Shown: in pieces, positions 52,756 through 62,565 of the stretch | How the letters are laid out: each line of letters starts with the position of its first letter | Position numbering within the stretch: the stretch's first letter is position 1 | From: Paraflavitalea pollutisoli | GTDB taxonomy: Bacteria; Bacteroidota; Bacteroidia; Chitinophagales; Chitinophagaceae | Length of the DNA stretch: 64,000 nt | Direction: 5' to 3' | NCBI RefSeq assembly: GCF_029360705.1 | Contig: NZ_JARKMX010000001.1 | Location: 992,001 to 1,056,000, forward strand | The notes under the pieces: model-generated | Databases searched by the model: none | Told to the model about the DNA's origin: nothing | The model's input: only the letters and a program-made list of their open reading frames with translations | Made by a program: the position numbers and the translations under genes

Positions 52756-55605
52756 ATGAACCTCCTTCGCACGATACAAGCCATCGGGTTGATGGCATTT
52801 TGCTCCGTGGCTTCCGGCCAGGAGAAGATCATACAATATCTTTCAGGCACAGATAAAGACCATACCGTAACCTGGGACTTCTTGTGTACCGGAGGCCGCA
52901 AAAGCGGCCAATGGACCAAAATAGAAGTACCCTCCTGCTGGGAGCAACAGGGGTTTGGTGCCTATAATTATGGTCGCGACTACAAGACCTATGGCCGCAA
53001 TTTTCGATTCGCCGACGAGAAAGGATTGTACAAGCACAGCTTCACCATCCCGGCCGATTGGAAACAAAAGCATGTTTTCATCGTTTTCGAGGGCGCTATG
53101 ACCGATGCAGAAGTGAAGATCAATGGACGTTTGGCTGGGCCCATTCACCAGGGCGCTTTTTACCGTTTCAAATACAATATCACCGATAAGCTACAAGCCG
53201 GCAAGCCCAATGTGCTGGACGTGACGGTCAGCAAGATGTCGGCCGACGAGTCGGTCAACAATGCAGAGCGCCTGGCCGATTATTGGATATTTGGCGGCAT
53301 CTTTCGGCCCGTTTACCTCGAGGTGGTTCCCAAAGAATACATCGATCACACCGCCATCGATGCCAAAGCCGATGGCAGCTTTGCGATGAATGTAGCCTTA
53401 CAACAGATCAAAGGTCCCCGCCAATTGACCGCCACCATCAAAGATGCGGCCGGTAAATCGGTGGCCACCATGCAACAGGCCGTGAAGGCAGGTGATACAT
53501 TGGTAAAACTAGTCACCAGCGTGTCCAATCCCCGGTTGTGGACTGCCGAAACGCCGAACCTATATACCGTTCACCTGGCGCTCAGCAATGGGGTGCAGTC
53601 TCTTTATAAAACGACCGATCGCTTTGGCTTCCGGACCATCGAGATCCGCAAAGGAGATGGTATTTACCTCAATGGTGTGCAGATAAAGATGAAAGGCATC
53701 AACCGGCATGTTTGGTGGCCCGAAACCGGTAGAACCATAAGCCCTGCCATTGATCTGGCCGACGTGCAGCTGATCAAAGAGATGAACATGAATGCGGTGC
53801 GCTGTTCCCACTATCCGCCCGACAGACGTTTTCTTGAAATATGTGATTCCCTCGGCCTCTATGTGCTTGACGAGCTGGCAGGCTGGCAAAAAGCCTACAG
53901 CACCAAAGCCGGTGCCCCGCTGGTCAAGGAAATGGTGACCCGCGATGCGAACCATCCTTCCATCATCTTCTGGAGTAATGGCAATGAAGGAGGCCACAAC
54001 AAAGAGCTGGATGATGACTATGGTCAGTATGACCTCAGCAACAGGCCTGTGATCCATGCACACCACCGGCCGGGTAATACCTTCAATGGCATCGATTGCA
54101 ATCATTATGAAGATTATTATAGTTCAAAGAATATCCTCAACGGCCCCGATATCTATATGCCGACGGAGTTCCTCCATTGCCAGGACGATGGCGGCGGTGG
54201 CGCCGCGCTCAACGATTTTTGGGAGCTGCATTGGAAGTCAAAGAAGTCAGGCGGCGGATTTTTATGGGCACTGGTAGATGAAGGCATTGTGCGTACCGAC
54301 TTCGGCGGCCGCATCGATGTGAATGGGGTAAACGCACCGGATGGAGTCGTGGGGCCGCACCGCGAAAAGGAGGGCAGCTTCTGGGCCATCCGCGAGATCT
54401 TTTCTCCGGTGAAAATCGAAGCCCTGACATTGCCGGTAGATTTCAAAGGCACACTGGCAGTAGAGAACCGTTATCATTTTACCAACCTGTCACAATGCAG
54501 CTTTCAGTGGCAGCTGGTCAATTATACCAAACCATTCAGCGGACAAGCCGGGGTCACTATCCTGCAAAAAGGAACAGCGACGGCACCGGATATCGCTCCC
54601 ACACAGTCTGGAACGTTCGCGCTGAACCTGCCTGACAACTGGGCTGCGCACGACGCCCTGACAGTGATCGTGCTGGACCCAAAAGGCAGAGAAGTATTGC
54701 GACGCACCTACAACATAAAGAACAATGAACAGCTATTGGGTTCCTTCATCAACCATTCGACCGATTCGGTAAGCCTGCTGGAAACGGATACTTCCCTGAC
54801 CTTACGTTCGGCCGGTATCAGCCTCGCGATCCATAAGAAAACGGGGCTGCTCCAAGGCGTAGCCAATGCTGCCAGCAATGCGTTGCTGTTTCGAAATGGT
54901 CCCGTACTGGTGGGCGGTAATGCCAGTTTCAATAGTATTAAAACGATTGCTGAAGGCAATACCCGGAGTATAGAAGCTGCCTACGACGGGGCATTTAAGT
55001 ATGCCCGCTGGACCATGTATCCCGGCGGATGGGTTAGTCTCGATTATGCCTACAACCTGACCGATACGGTAGCGCTGGCTGGTATCAGTTTCAGTTACCC
55101 GGAGAATTTTGTACTGGGCGCCAAATGGCTGGGCAAAGGGCCCTACCGGGTTTGGAAGAACCGCCTGCAGGGCGTCACCAACAATGTGTGGGAAAATAGT
55201 TACAACAATACGCAAACGGGCAGCTATCCCTGGAACTTCCCCGAATTCAAAGGATACTTCGCCGACATCACCTGGATGGAGTTGAATACGGTAGAAGGTA
55301 AATTCCTGGTGGCCAGCCAGGAGCCAGGTTTGTATGTACGCCTGTTCGACTTTTATGGACTGTCGGGTGTGGTGCCACATCCGGCATTGCCTACCGGTGA
55401 TATTTCTTTCCTCGATGCCATACCACCGATTGGTACTAAGCTGGCCTTGAACATCAGCGCCAACACGCGCAACCTGGGCCCCGCCGGTGAATTCACCAGG
55501 CTCGGAGCATCGGTAAAGCGCCGCCTCTGGTTCTATTTTGGTTTACCCAAACCGGAAGACCAGCGCAAGCAATTTACCATGCCTTCTGTGAATGACCTGT
55601 TTTGA
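52756..55605 (+). CDS. GH2 glycosidase (beta-galactosidase-like)
   Basis: A 949-residue protein with signal peptide (IGLMAFCSVASGQ). Jelly-roll sugar-binding domain (CWEQQGFGAYNYGRDY, FIVFEGAMTDAEVKINGRLAG), immunoglobulin-like domain, and TIM barrel with IKMKGINRHVWWPETGR, acid/base E411 in FWSNGNEGGH and probable nucleophile E471 in MPTEFLHCQDD. The C-terminal third is beta-rich. Probably removes beta-galactose or a related sugar from rhamnogalacturonan side chains; exact specificity is not readable. 18 bases before the next gene. Confidence 0.88.
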   Translation: MNLLRTIQAIGLMAFCSVASGQEKIIQYLSGTDKDHTVTWDFLCTGGRKSGQWTKIEVPSCWEQQGFGAYNYGRDYKTYGRNFRFADEKGLYKHSFTIPADWKQKHVFIVFEGAMTDAEVKINGRLAGPIHQGAFYRFKYNITDKLQAGKPNVLDVTVSKMSADESVNNAERLADYWIFGGIFRPVYLEVVPKEYIDHTAIDAKADGSFAMNVALQQIKGPRQLTATIKDAAGKSVATMQQAVKAGDTLVKLVTSVSNPRLWTAETPNLYTVHLALSNGVQSLYKTTDRFGFRTIEIRKGDGIYLNGVQIKMKGINRHVWWPETGRTISPAIDLADVQLIKEMNMNAVRCSHYPPDRRFLEICDSLGLYVLDELAGWQKAYSTKAGAPLVKEMVTRDANHPSIIFWSNGNEGGHNKELDDDYGQYDLSNRPVIHAHHRPGNTFNGIDCNHYEDYYSSKNILNGPDIYMPTEFLHCQDDGGGGAALNDFWELHWKSKKSGGGFLWALVDEGIVRTDFGGRIDVNGVNAPDGVVGPHREKEGSFWAIREIFSPVKIEALTLPVDFKGTLAVENRYHFTNLSQCSFQWQLVNYTKPFSGQAGVTILQKGTATAPDIAPTQSGTFALNLPDNWAAHDALTVIVLDPKGREVLRRTYNIKNNEQLLGSFINHSTDSVSLLETDTSLTLRSAGISLAIHKKTGLLQGVANAASNALLFRNGPVLVGGNASFNSIKTIAEGNTRSIEAAYDGAFKYARWTMYPGGWVSLDYAYNLTDTVALAGISFSYPENFVLGAKWLGKGPYRVWKNRLQGVTNNVWENSYNNTQTGSYPWNFPEFKGYFADITWMELNTVEGKFLVASQEPGLYVRLFDFYGLSGVVPHPALPTGDISFLDAIPPIGTKLALNISANTRNLGPAGEFTRLGASVKRRLWFYFGLPKPEDQRKQFTMPSVNDLF

Positions 55606-55623
55606 TCGCTAAATACCTGATGT

Positions 55624-57765
55624 ATGAGAACTGTATTGACGACTGTATTGCTTCTGATGGGTATTGCTGTAGTGGCCCAGTCTCCGCGCATCGACCGCAA
55701 GGCCCTGGTGCAACGGCATACGATACACGTACGCAAGGCCGATTCGTTGGCATCCCTCTCGCTGGGTAACGGCCAGTTTGCTTTTACTGCCGACATCACC
55801 GGCCTGCAGAGTTTTCCCGAACACTACAAAGGAGGGGTGCCGCTGGGTACGCAATCGGAATGGGGCTGGCATAGCTTTCCCAATACCAACCAATATCGAT
55901 TTGAAGAAACGCTGCGCCCTTATCAGTTGGAGGGAAGAACGATCCCTTACCCCGTGCAGTTCAAAGAGCCGGGGCGCAACCGCGAGGCCGTCGATTATTT
56001 CCGTGTGAATCCGCATCGTTTGCAGCTGGGGAATATTGGCCTGGAGATACTGAAGGCTAACGGGCAGCCTGTAACTATAGACGACATCAGCAACATTGAT
56101 CAGCAACTCGATATGTGGAAGGGGCTGTTGACGAGTAAATTTACCGTAGAGGGAAATCCAGTAACGGTTTACACCAGCGCTGCCGTTGGCTTCGATGGCA
56201 TTGCGGTGCTCATCGAATCGCCCCTGCTGCAGCAAAAGCGCCTTCGCCTCACCATGCGCTTCCCTTATCCCAATGCCCAGTTCAAGGACGCAGGTGTTCA
56301 CTATGGGCAACACGACAAGCATCGATCGCAACTGACGGCGCCGGCAGCCAACCCTTTTTATGGCAAACCAGTCACCATTCAACGCACACTCGATACTACC
56401 AACTATTATGTACAGGCTATCTGGCAACAGCCGGCTGCCATACAGCAATCCGCAGCACACCAGTTTGTGATCACGCCACAAAGAGGTAATCGTTTCACGG
56501 CCACGATTGCTTTTGCACAACGGCCAGCGCACAGCACCTTACCTGCTTATGCCTCGGTAGCTGCAGGAGCGACTGCCAGCTGGCTCAAATTCTGGAGCAG
56601 TGGCGGTGCCATCGACCTGGCAGGCAGCAAGGACAAGCGGGCTCCAGAACTGGAAAGGCGAATTATCCTTTCCCAATACCTCACCCGCCTGCAATGCGCT
56701 TCCAACTTTCCACCACAGGAAACAGGCCTTACCTACAACAGCTGGTACGGCAAACCGCACCTGGAAATGCATTGGTGGCATGCCGTGCATTTCGCCTTGT
56801 GGGGGCGCGTCGAACTGATGGAGAAAAGCCTCGATTGGTATGCGACGGTGGCGGAGGAAGCAAAAGCCGTTGCCAGGCGGCAAGGGTTTGAGGGCTTGCG
56901 CTGGCAAAAGATGGTAGACCATGCCGGCAACGAATCGCCCTCGTCGGTTGGCTCTTTTCTGATCTGGCAGCAGCCGCATTTTATCTACATGGCCGAGCTC
57001 AGTTACCGCGAGCACAAATCGAATAAAGTGTTGGAGAAATACAAGGACCTGGTATTTGCGACTGCCGATTTTATGGCTTCTTTCCCTTCTTTGAATGACA
57101 GCACTAAAAAATACAACCTGGGTCGAGGGCTTATTCCGGCGCAGGAATGTTTCGATGCGGTCACCACCTTCAACCCCACCTATGAGCTGGCCTACTGGCA
57201 TTGGGCATTGGGGGTGGCGCAGCAATGGCGGCAACGGCTGGGCTTGCCCCGCAAGGCAGAGTGGGATCGGGTGATGGATAACCTTGCTCCGCTACCGCAG
57301 CAAAAGGGGGTGTACCTGGCCACGGAGAGCACACCTGATTGTTACACCACCGAACGGTACCTGACCGATCACCCGGCCGTGCTGGGCGCCTATGCGTCAA
57401 TTCCTGCCAGCAACCACTTGGATACTGTCGTGATGAAGAGTACCTTTGATCTGGTGTGGAAATCATGGAAATGGGACGATACCTGGGGATGGGACTTTCC
57501 ACTCACGGCCATGGCGGCTACCCGGCTTCACCTGCCGGAAAAAGCCATCGATGCCTTGTTCATGCCGGTTCGCACCAACACTTACCTTATCAACGGCCAT
57601 AATTTTCAGGATGAAAGACTAACGATATACCTGCCGGGTAATGGAGGACTGTTAAGCGCCATTGCCCTGATGTGTGCCGGATCCGATGCCAATACAACCC
57701 TAAACCCGGGTTTTCCGAAAGATACCTGGACTGTGAAGTGGGAAGGGTTGCGTAAAATGCCTTAA
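55624..57765 (+). CDS. GH65-like (alpha/alpha)6-barrel protein, putative glycosidase
   Basis: A 713-residue protein with signal peptide (LLLMGIAVVAQS). The N-terminal part is a beta-sandwich (SLASLSLGNGQFAFTADITG). From about residue 340 a helical toroid follows, with TYNSWYGKPHLEMHWWHAV (E381), ARRQGFEGLRWQKMVDHAGNE, SVGSFLIWQQPHFIYMAELSY and WKWDDTWGWDFPLTAMAATRL. These segments recall GH65/GH95-like families but the match is loose and I cannot name a family or substrate. Its place in the PUL, 18 bases after GH2 and 14 before the DUF4450 gene, suggests a step in backbone or side-chain depolymerisation. Confidence 0.65.
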   Translation: MRTVLTTVLLLMGIAVVAQSPRIDRKALVQRHTIHVRKADSLASLSLGNGQFAFTADITGLQSFPEHYKGGVPLGTQSEWGWHSFPNTNQYRFEETLRPYQLEGRTIPYPVQFKEPGRNREAVDYFRVNPHRLQLGNIGLEILKANGQPVTIDDISNIDQQLDMWKGLLTSKFTVEGNPVTVYTSAAVGFDGIAVLIESPLLQQKRLRLTMRFPYPNAQFKDAGVHYGQHDKHRSQLTAPAANPFYGKPVTIQRTLDTTNYYVQAIWQQPAAIQQSAAHQFVITPQRGNRFTATIAFAQRPAHSTLPAYASVAAGATASWLKFWSSGGAIDLAGSKDKRAPELERRIILSQYLTRLQCASNFPPQETGLTYNSWYGKPHLEMHWWHAVHFALWGRVELMEKSLDWYATVAEEAKAVARRQGFEGLRWQKMVDHAGNESPSSVGSFLIWQQPHFIYMAELSYREHKSNKVLEKYKDLVFATADFMASFPSLNDSTKKYNLGRGLIPAQECFDAVTTFNPTYELAYWHWALGVAQQWRQRLGLPRKAEWDRVMDNLAPLPQQKGVYLATESTPDCYTTERYLTDHPAVLGAYASIPASNHLDTVVMKSTFDLVWKSWKWDDTWGWDFPLTAMAATRLHLPEKAIDALFMPVRTNTYLINGHNFQDERLTIYLPGNGGLLSAIALMCAGSDANTTLNPGFPKDTWTVKWEGLRKMP

Positions 57766-57779
57766 TAAAATCGCTCCCC

Positions 57780-60700
57780 TTGATACGACTCTATGGTGCC
57801 CTGCTCATGCTGGCCTGCACGCAGCTTGTGTATGCTCAGCAGTCTGCCCCTGTTCCCTGGCACGGTAAGGAACGTTCTATCCATTACCGTCCGGAAGGGA
57901 AAGACTTTGTGACTACCAACGGTAAGGCAAGGTTCAACCGCGCTTTGTATGGCGGCAACACGGCCTTTCGCGTAGAAGCCGGCGACCTGCCGGAGTTTGC
58001 CCTCTACCTGCCCGGCATGGGCGGTAATTGTAAATTGGGCCTCATCGCTGGCAACAAAAGCAGTTGGCTCATTTCCGCCAATAACATCAAAGCTATTTAT
58101 CGTCCCGGTTCCATGGTCTACGAGGTCAGGGATCCTTTATTGGGAGCAGGTGTATTACAGATAACTGCCCTGGCAACCTATGACCAGGAAGCGATGATCC
58201 TGCAGGTAGTGCCCAGGGGTATTACTGCTCCCGTGCAGTTGCTGACTGCTTTTGGTGGAGTAACGGGCAAGAAGTTCTCCCGTGATGGCGATATCGGCGC
58301 CGATCCCGAATCTTCCTTTTATTTACAGCCTGCGTATTGTGTCGGGAATAGCTACGACATCGATGGCAACCAGTTCACCGTCAGCTTTGGGGATGCAGGC
58401 GCTAAAAAGCTGCAGGGCATTTTCCCTGCAGGCATCAGCTTGCACACCGCAGATGCCAACCAGCAACAATCGCCGCTGGCAGCAGATGCTTCTACGGCCG
58501 GTACCGCGCCGATGATGGTGGGTAAGCTGGGCCTGGTGAAATCGGATACGCTTTATTGGTTGATCCGCCAGCCTGCTGCCCAGGCAACAAATATGACGTA
58601 TGCCGACCTGCCGGCTATTTTTAAAGCGGCAGAAGCTACCCGTCAGCAATTGGCGGGGCGTATCAAGGTCAATACTCCCGATCCTTTCATCAATACCCTG
58701 GGTGGTGCGTTGAGCATTGCAGCAGATGCCATCTGGGATGATCCTACTTATATGCATGGCGCCATTGCCTGGCGTATGCGGCTACCTGCCTGGCGGGGAG
58801 CTTATGCGGCCGATGCACTCGGGTGGCATGATCGTGCGCGTCGCCATTTCACCAGTTATGCAGCCTCGCAGGTGACCAGTCCGCTTACGGCGCCCGTCAT
58901 CGCCGATACTGCTCTGCACCTGGCCCGGCACCTCGAGAAGATGGGTACGGCCATGTTCAGCAGTGGCTATATCTGCCGCAACCCCAACGGTGATATGCGT
59001 CCGCACCACTACGATATGAACCTCGTATTTGTCGATCAGTTGCTCACGCATTGTTTGTATACCGGTGACACGGCTTATATGATAGAGAGCTGGCCCCTGA
59101 TCGAACGGCACCTGGCCTGGGAGAAAAGAAATTTCGATGCAGACAACGATGGCTTGTACGATGCTTACTGTTGTATCTGGGCCAGTGATGCCCTGCAATA
59201 CAGTGGCGGTGGGGTTACCCATGCTTCTGCTTATAACTACCGGGCTCATGTAATGGCTTCCCTGCTCGCAGGCATTGTTGGAAAAGACCCGGCACCGTAC
59301 CGGGCGGAAGCTACCAGGATTGCACAGGCTATCAACAGGGAGTTGTGGTTGCCAAAGCAAGGGTGGTATGGCGAATACAAAGACCTGTTAGGAAATCAAC
59401 TCGTACATCCTGCTGCCGGTCTGTGGACGGTGTACCATGTGCTGGATGCCCGGTTGCCCGATGCCTTTCAGGCCTGGCAAACGCTGCGTTATGTCGATAC
59501 GAAGCTGCCGCATATTCCCCTGCAGGTAAAAGGACTGCCGGGCAACAACCTGTATTTGTTGTCTACCACCAACTGGCAACCTTATACCTGGTCCATCAAC
59601 AATGTAGCGTTGGCCGAGAACCTGCATACGTCACTAGCCTACTGGCAGGGCAACCGGCAGGAAGAGGCCTACCGGCTCTGGAAGTCGGCCTTGCTGGAAT
59701 CCATGTATGCAGGGGCGAGCCCCGGTAATTTTCAGCAACTACCTTTTTATGATGCAATGCGGGGAGAACTATACCGCGACTTTGCGGACCCGATTGGTAT
59801 GGCAGCACGTACGCTCGTCGAGGGGTTGTTTGGCATTGCACCCGATGCGATCCATGATACCCTAACCATCAAGCCCGGTTGGCCTGCTACGTGGAGTACC
59901 GCGGCTTTGCAGACGCCCGATATACAGATCGATTTTAAACGGGATGCGGTAAAAGATCAATACACCATTGTTCCTACATATACGCACAACATGCACTTGC
60001 GTTTGCAGGTGATGGCCCCCAAAGCAGGGGTGGCTGGTGTCCTGGTCAATGGCAAACCTGTTCCCTGGAAGTCTGTTACCACTGCGCTGGGTGCACCCCT
60101 CATCGAGATCGTTGTGCCGAAACAACCGCGGTATACGGTCGCGATCAGTTGGAAAGGCGCTGTGCCGCAACGACTGGCAATTGATTCCCTGTATGCAGCC
60201 GGCGCCTCGATCGCGCTGGCAGGAGGGGTAGCGGCTGTGCAGGAGATCTACGACCCGCAACAAGTACTGCAGGGGGCTGCGGTACGCAACAATCGTGTGG
60301 AAGCAAGGGTCAACCCGGCCGAAGGGGACAAAACATTTTTTGTGCGTCTTACGCAGGGTGGCCTGGGCTGGTGGCAGCCGGTAGACATCAAAGTGGTGCC
60401 TGTCATAAAGATCATTCCCGTACGGGGCGATTCGGCGGGCATTTATTTTCAGGTGCAGAACTATGGAGGCGCCGTGAAAGGCAAGCTGGTGTTGAACTCC
60501 GGTTCGCGCATGATCACCATGCCCTTGGAAATAGAAACAAAAAAACTATCCCCTACCGTGCATATTCCGGCACCTTACCTCGTCACCGGTACCAATGTAA
60601 TACGGTTTGTTTGGGATAGCGTAAAGCAAGTGCAGGCGGAGATGATCAACTGGAACATCCCTTCCATCGGTGTGGCCTTTGAAAAGCTCGAATTTTCCGG

Positions 60701-61406
60701 TCGCTTCAATGGCAAATTGCGCGAAGTGTTCAGGCAGGCGTACCTATCGCCACGTCCGGCATCACCCACGCTGCAGTTGCCCGTACAAGGCATTGGCAAC
60801 TGGTGTTATCCACTCGTGCAGCCGGTGATCAATGATTCGGGACTGCGGGCAGCCGCGGCGGTCAACAATGAGATCAACCCCGGGCAGCATATTCCCCTGA
60901 GCACGCCGGGCGATACGGCGGCCAACGATATCTTGTGGACCTCGGCATGGGATAATTATCCGGATAGTGCCAGCATCCCTTTAACGGGCAGGTCTTCGCA
61001 TGTATACCTGATGATGGCAGGCACCACCAATCACATGCAGAGCCGGATGGCCAATGGGGTAGTAGTGGTACGATATGCCGATGGCTCGTCGGATTCTTTG
61101 TTGCTGAAGAATCCGGAAAACTGGTGGCCGGTCGAGCAGGATTATTTTGTGGATGGTTACGCCTTTACAACCGGTGCGCCACCACCCCTGCGGGTGTACC
61201 TGAAAACGGGTACCGTAATCAATCCGTTCACCAGTAAAGCGTACACGACCCTGAAAGGCTTCAGCAACCAAATGATCGATGGTGGCGCCGCTTCGGTCCT
61301 GGATCTGCCGCTGGATGGTGACAAGGACTTGCAGTCGATCAGTGTATATGCCCTGACCAATGAGGTGGTCATTGGTCTGATGAGTGTGACCCTGGTGCGG
61401 AATTAA
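57780..61406 (+). CDS. DUF4450-type large secreted protein, putative glycosidase
   Basis: A 1208-residue protein. It starts at a TTG (57780), giving a signal peptide MIRLYGALLMLACTQLVYAQ; no upstream in-frame ATG exists. N-terminal beta-sandwich (ALYGGNTAFRVEAGDLPEF, LYLPGMGGNCKLGLIAG) of the DUF4450 type, then a helical toroid at about 290-700 (WRMRLPAWRGAYAADALGW, MRPHHYDMNLVFVDQLLTH, NYRAHVMASLLAGIVG, TNWQPYTWSINNVALAENL), and beta-rich C-terminal domains. The fold suggests a glycosidase of the (alpha/alpha)6 type, but catalytic residues are not identified. It is tightly linked to the genes on both sides. Confidence 0.75.
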   Translation: MIRLYGALLMLACTQLVYAQQSAPVPWHGKERSIHYRPEGKDFVTTNGKARFNRALYGGNTAFRVEAGDLPEFALYLPGMGGNCKLGLIAGNKSSWLISANNIKAIYRPGSMVYEVRDPLLGAGVLQITALATYDQEAMILQVVPRGITAPVQLLTAFGGVTGKKFSRDGDIGADPESSFYLQPAYCVGNSYDIDGNQFTVSFGDAGAKKLQGIFPAGISLHTADANQQQSPLAADASTAGTAPMMVGKLGLVKSDTLYWLIRQPAAQATNMTYADLPAIFKAAEATRQQLAGRIKVNTPDPFINTLGGALSIAADAIWDDPTYMHGAIAWRMRLPAWRGAYAADALGWHDRARRHFTSYAASQVTSPLTAPVIADTALHLARHLEKMGTAMFSSGYICRNPNGDMRPHHYDMNLVFVDQLLTHCLYTGDTAYMIESWPLIERHLAWEKRNFDADNDGLYDAYCCIWASDALQYSGGGVTHASAYNYRAHVMASLLAGIVGKDPAPYRAEATRIAQAINRELWLPKQGWYGEYKDLLGNQLVHPAAGLWTVYHVLDARLPDAFQAWQTLRYVDTKLPHIPLQVKGLPGNNLYLLSTTNWQPYTWSINNVALAENLHTSLAYWQGNRQEEAYRLWKSALLESMYAGASPGNFQQLPFYDAMRGELYRDFADPIGMAARTLVEGLFGIAPDAIHDTLTIKPGWPATWSTAALQTPDIQIDFKRDAVKDQYTIVPTYTHNMHLRLQVMAPKAGVAGVLVNGKPVPWKSVTTALGAPLIEIVVPKQPRYTVAISWKGAVPQRLAIDSLYAAGASIALAGGVAAVQEIYDPQQVLQGAAVRNNRVEARVNPAEGDKTFFVRLTQGGLGWWQPVDIKVVPVIKIIPVRGDSAGIYFQVQNYGGAVKGKLVLNSGSRMITMPLEIETKKLSPTVHIPAPYLVTGTNVIRFVWDSVKQVQAEMINWNIPSIGVAFEKLEFSGRFNGKLREVFRQAYLSPRPASPTLQLPVQGIGNWCYPLVQPVINDSGLRAAAAVNNEINPGQHIPLSTPGDTAANDILWTSAWDNYPDSASIPLTGRSSHVYLMMAGTTNHMQSRMANGVVVVRYADGSSDSLLLKNPENWWPVEQDYFVDGYAFTTGAPPPLRVYLKTGTVINPFTSKAYTTLKGFSNQMIDGGAASVLDLPLDGDKDLQSISVYALTNEVVIGLMSVTLVRN

Positions 61407-61459
61407 CCCTTTTTAATTGATTAAATTGCCGGCATAGGCGCAAATGAATAGCATGACAT

Positions 61460-62389
61460 ATGAAAAAACTCTTCCTGGCTTTTTATGTATTGGCGCAGTC
61501 CACCTGGCTGGCGGCGCAGTCGAACAATCCCGTTTACCTTTTCTCCTACTTCAAAGGCAATGGCGAAGATGGGCTTCACCTGGCCTATAGCCAGAATGGA
61601 TACAGCTGGCAGCCCTTAAAAGGCGACAGCTCTTTCCTGAAGCCAACTGCTGGAAAAGACAAGCTCATGCGTGACCCCTGCATCGTGCGCGGGGCCGACG
61701 GAACCTTTCACATGGTGTGGACGGTAAGCTGGAATGAAAAAGGTATTGGCTATGCCAGTTCCAAAGACCTGATAAATTGGAGTGAACAGCGATACATTCC
61801 GGTCATGGAGCACGAGCCCGAAGCAAGAAACTGCTGGGCACCCGAGTTATTTTACGATGCCCGCAGAAAAGAGTACCTGATCTATTGGGCCACTACCATA
61901 TCCGGCAGGTTTGCCGTGGGCGATACGGCCGGCGATGACAAGTACAATCACCGGATGTATTATACCACGACCAAAGATTTTAAAACCTTCAGCCCCACGA
62001 AACTGCTCTACGATAAAGGGTTCAACGTGATCGATGCTACCATTCAGCAACAGGGAAAGCAATACGTTATGTTCCTCAAAGACGAGACGCGGCGTCCCCC
62101 ACAAAAAAACCTGCGCATCGCTACCAGCAAACGCCTCACCGCGGGGTATTCGGCGCCTTCAGCGCCTATAACCGGGAAATACTGGGCAGAAGGACCTACC
62201 GTGATAAAGATCGGCGACCAATGGATCGTGTACTTCGACAAATACACCGAACATAAATACGGCGCCATCAGCTCCACCGACTTCAAGACCTGGACGGATA
62301 TTTCTGATAAGGTCAGTTTTCCCAAAGGCCTTCGCCATGGAACGGTATTCTCCATCAGTGCTGAAGAATTTAATAAACTGAAGCCATAG
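61460..62389 (+). CDS. GH43 family glycosidase
   Basis: A 309-residue protein with signal peptide (LAFYVLAQSTWLAAQ). Five-bladed propeller with the catalytic triad D72 (MRDPCIVRGADGTFHMVW), D192 (FNVIDATIQQQGKQYVMF) and E244 (YWAEGPTVIKIGDQWIVYF), plus NCWAPELFYDARRKEYLIYW. GH43 covers arabinofuranosidases, xylosidases and galactosidases; the subfamily is not assigned here. Probably removes arabinose or galactose side chains of rhamnogalacturonan. 53 bases after the DUF4450 gene. Confidence 0.88.
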   Translation: MKKLFLAFYVLAQSTWLAAQSNNPVYLFSYFKGNGEDGLHLAYSQNGYSWQPLKGDSSFLKPTAGKDKLMRDPCIVRGADGTFHMVWTVSWNEKGIGYASSKDLINWSEQRYIPVMEHEPEARNCWAPELFYDARRKEYLIYWATTISGRFAVGDTAGDDKYNHRMYYTTTKDFKTFSPTKLLYDKGFNVIDATIQQQGKQYVMFLKDETRRPPQKNLRIATSKRLTAGYSAPSAPITGKYWAEGPTVIKIGDQWIVYFDKYTEHKYGAISSTDFKTWTDISDKVSFPKGLRHGTVFSISAEEFNKLKP

Positions 62390-62565
62390 GGCGATAGGCG
62401 CACAGCCAGAAAATGCAGTCAATCGATGCCAATTGGGGTGACGGGCTAGCAGTAGCATTCCCGCTATTCGGAACGAAGATCTAGGCGCGCACGGCGCCTG
62501 GCAGGATGCCGCAGGATAGACAGCTTCCCGGCCTGTTCTATTTTACTGCCCGTAAATTGCTTGCT

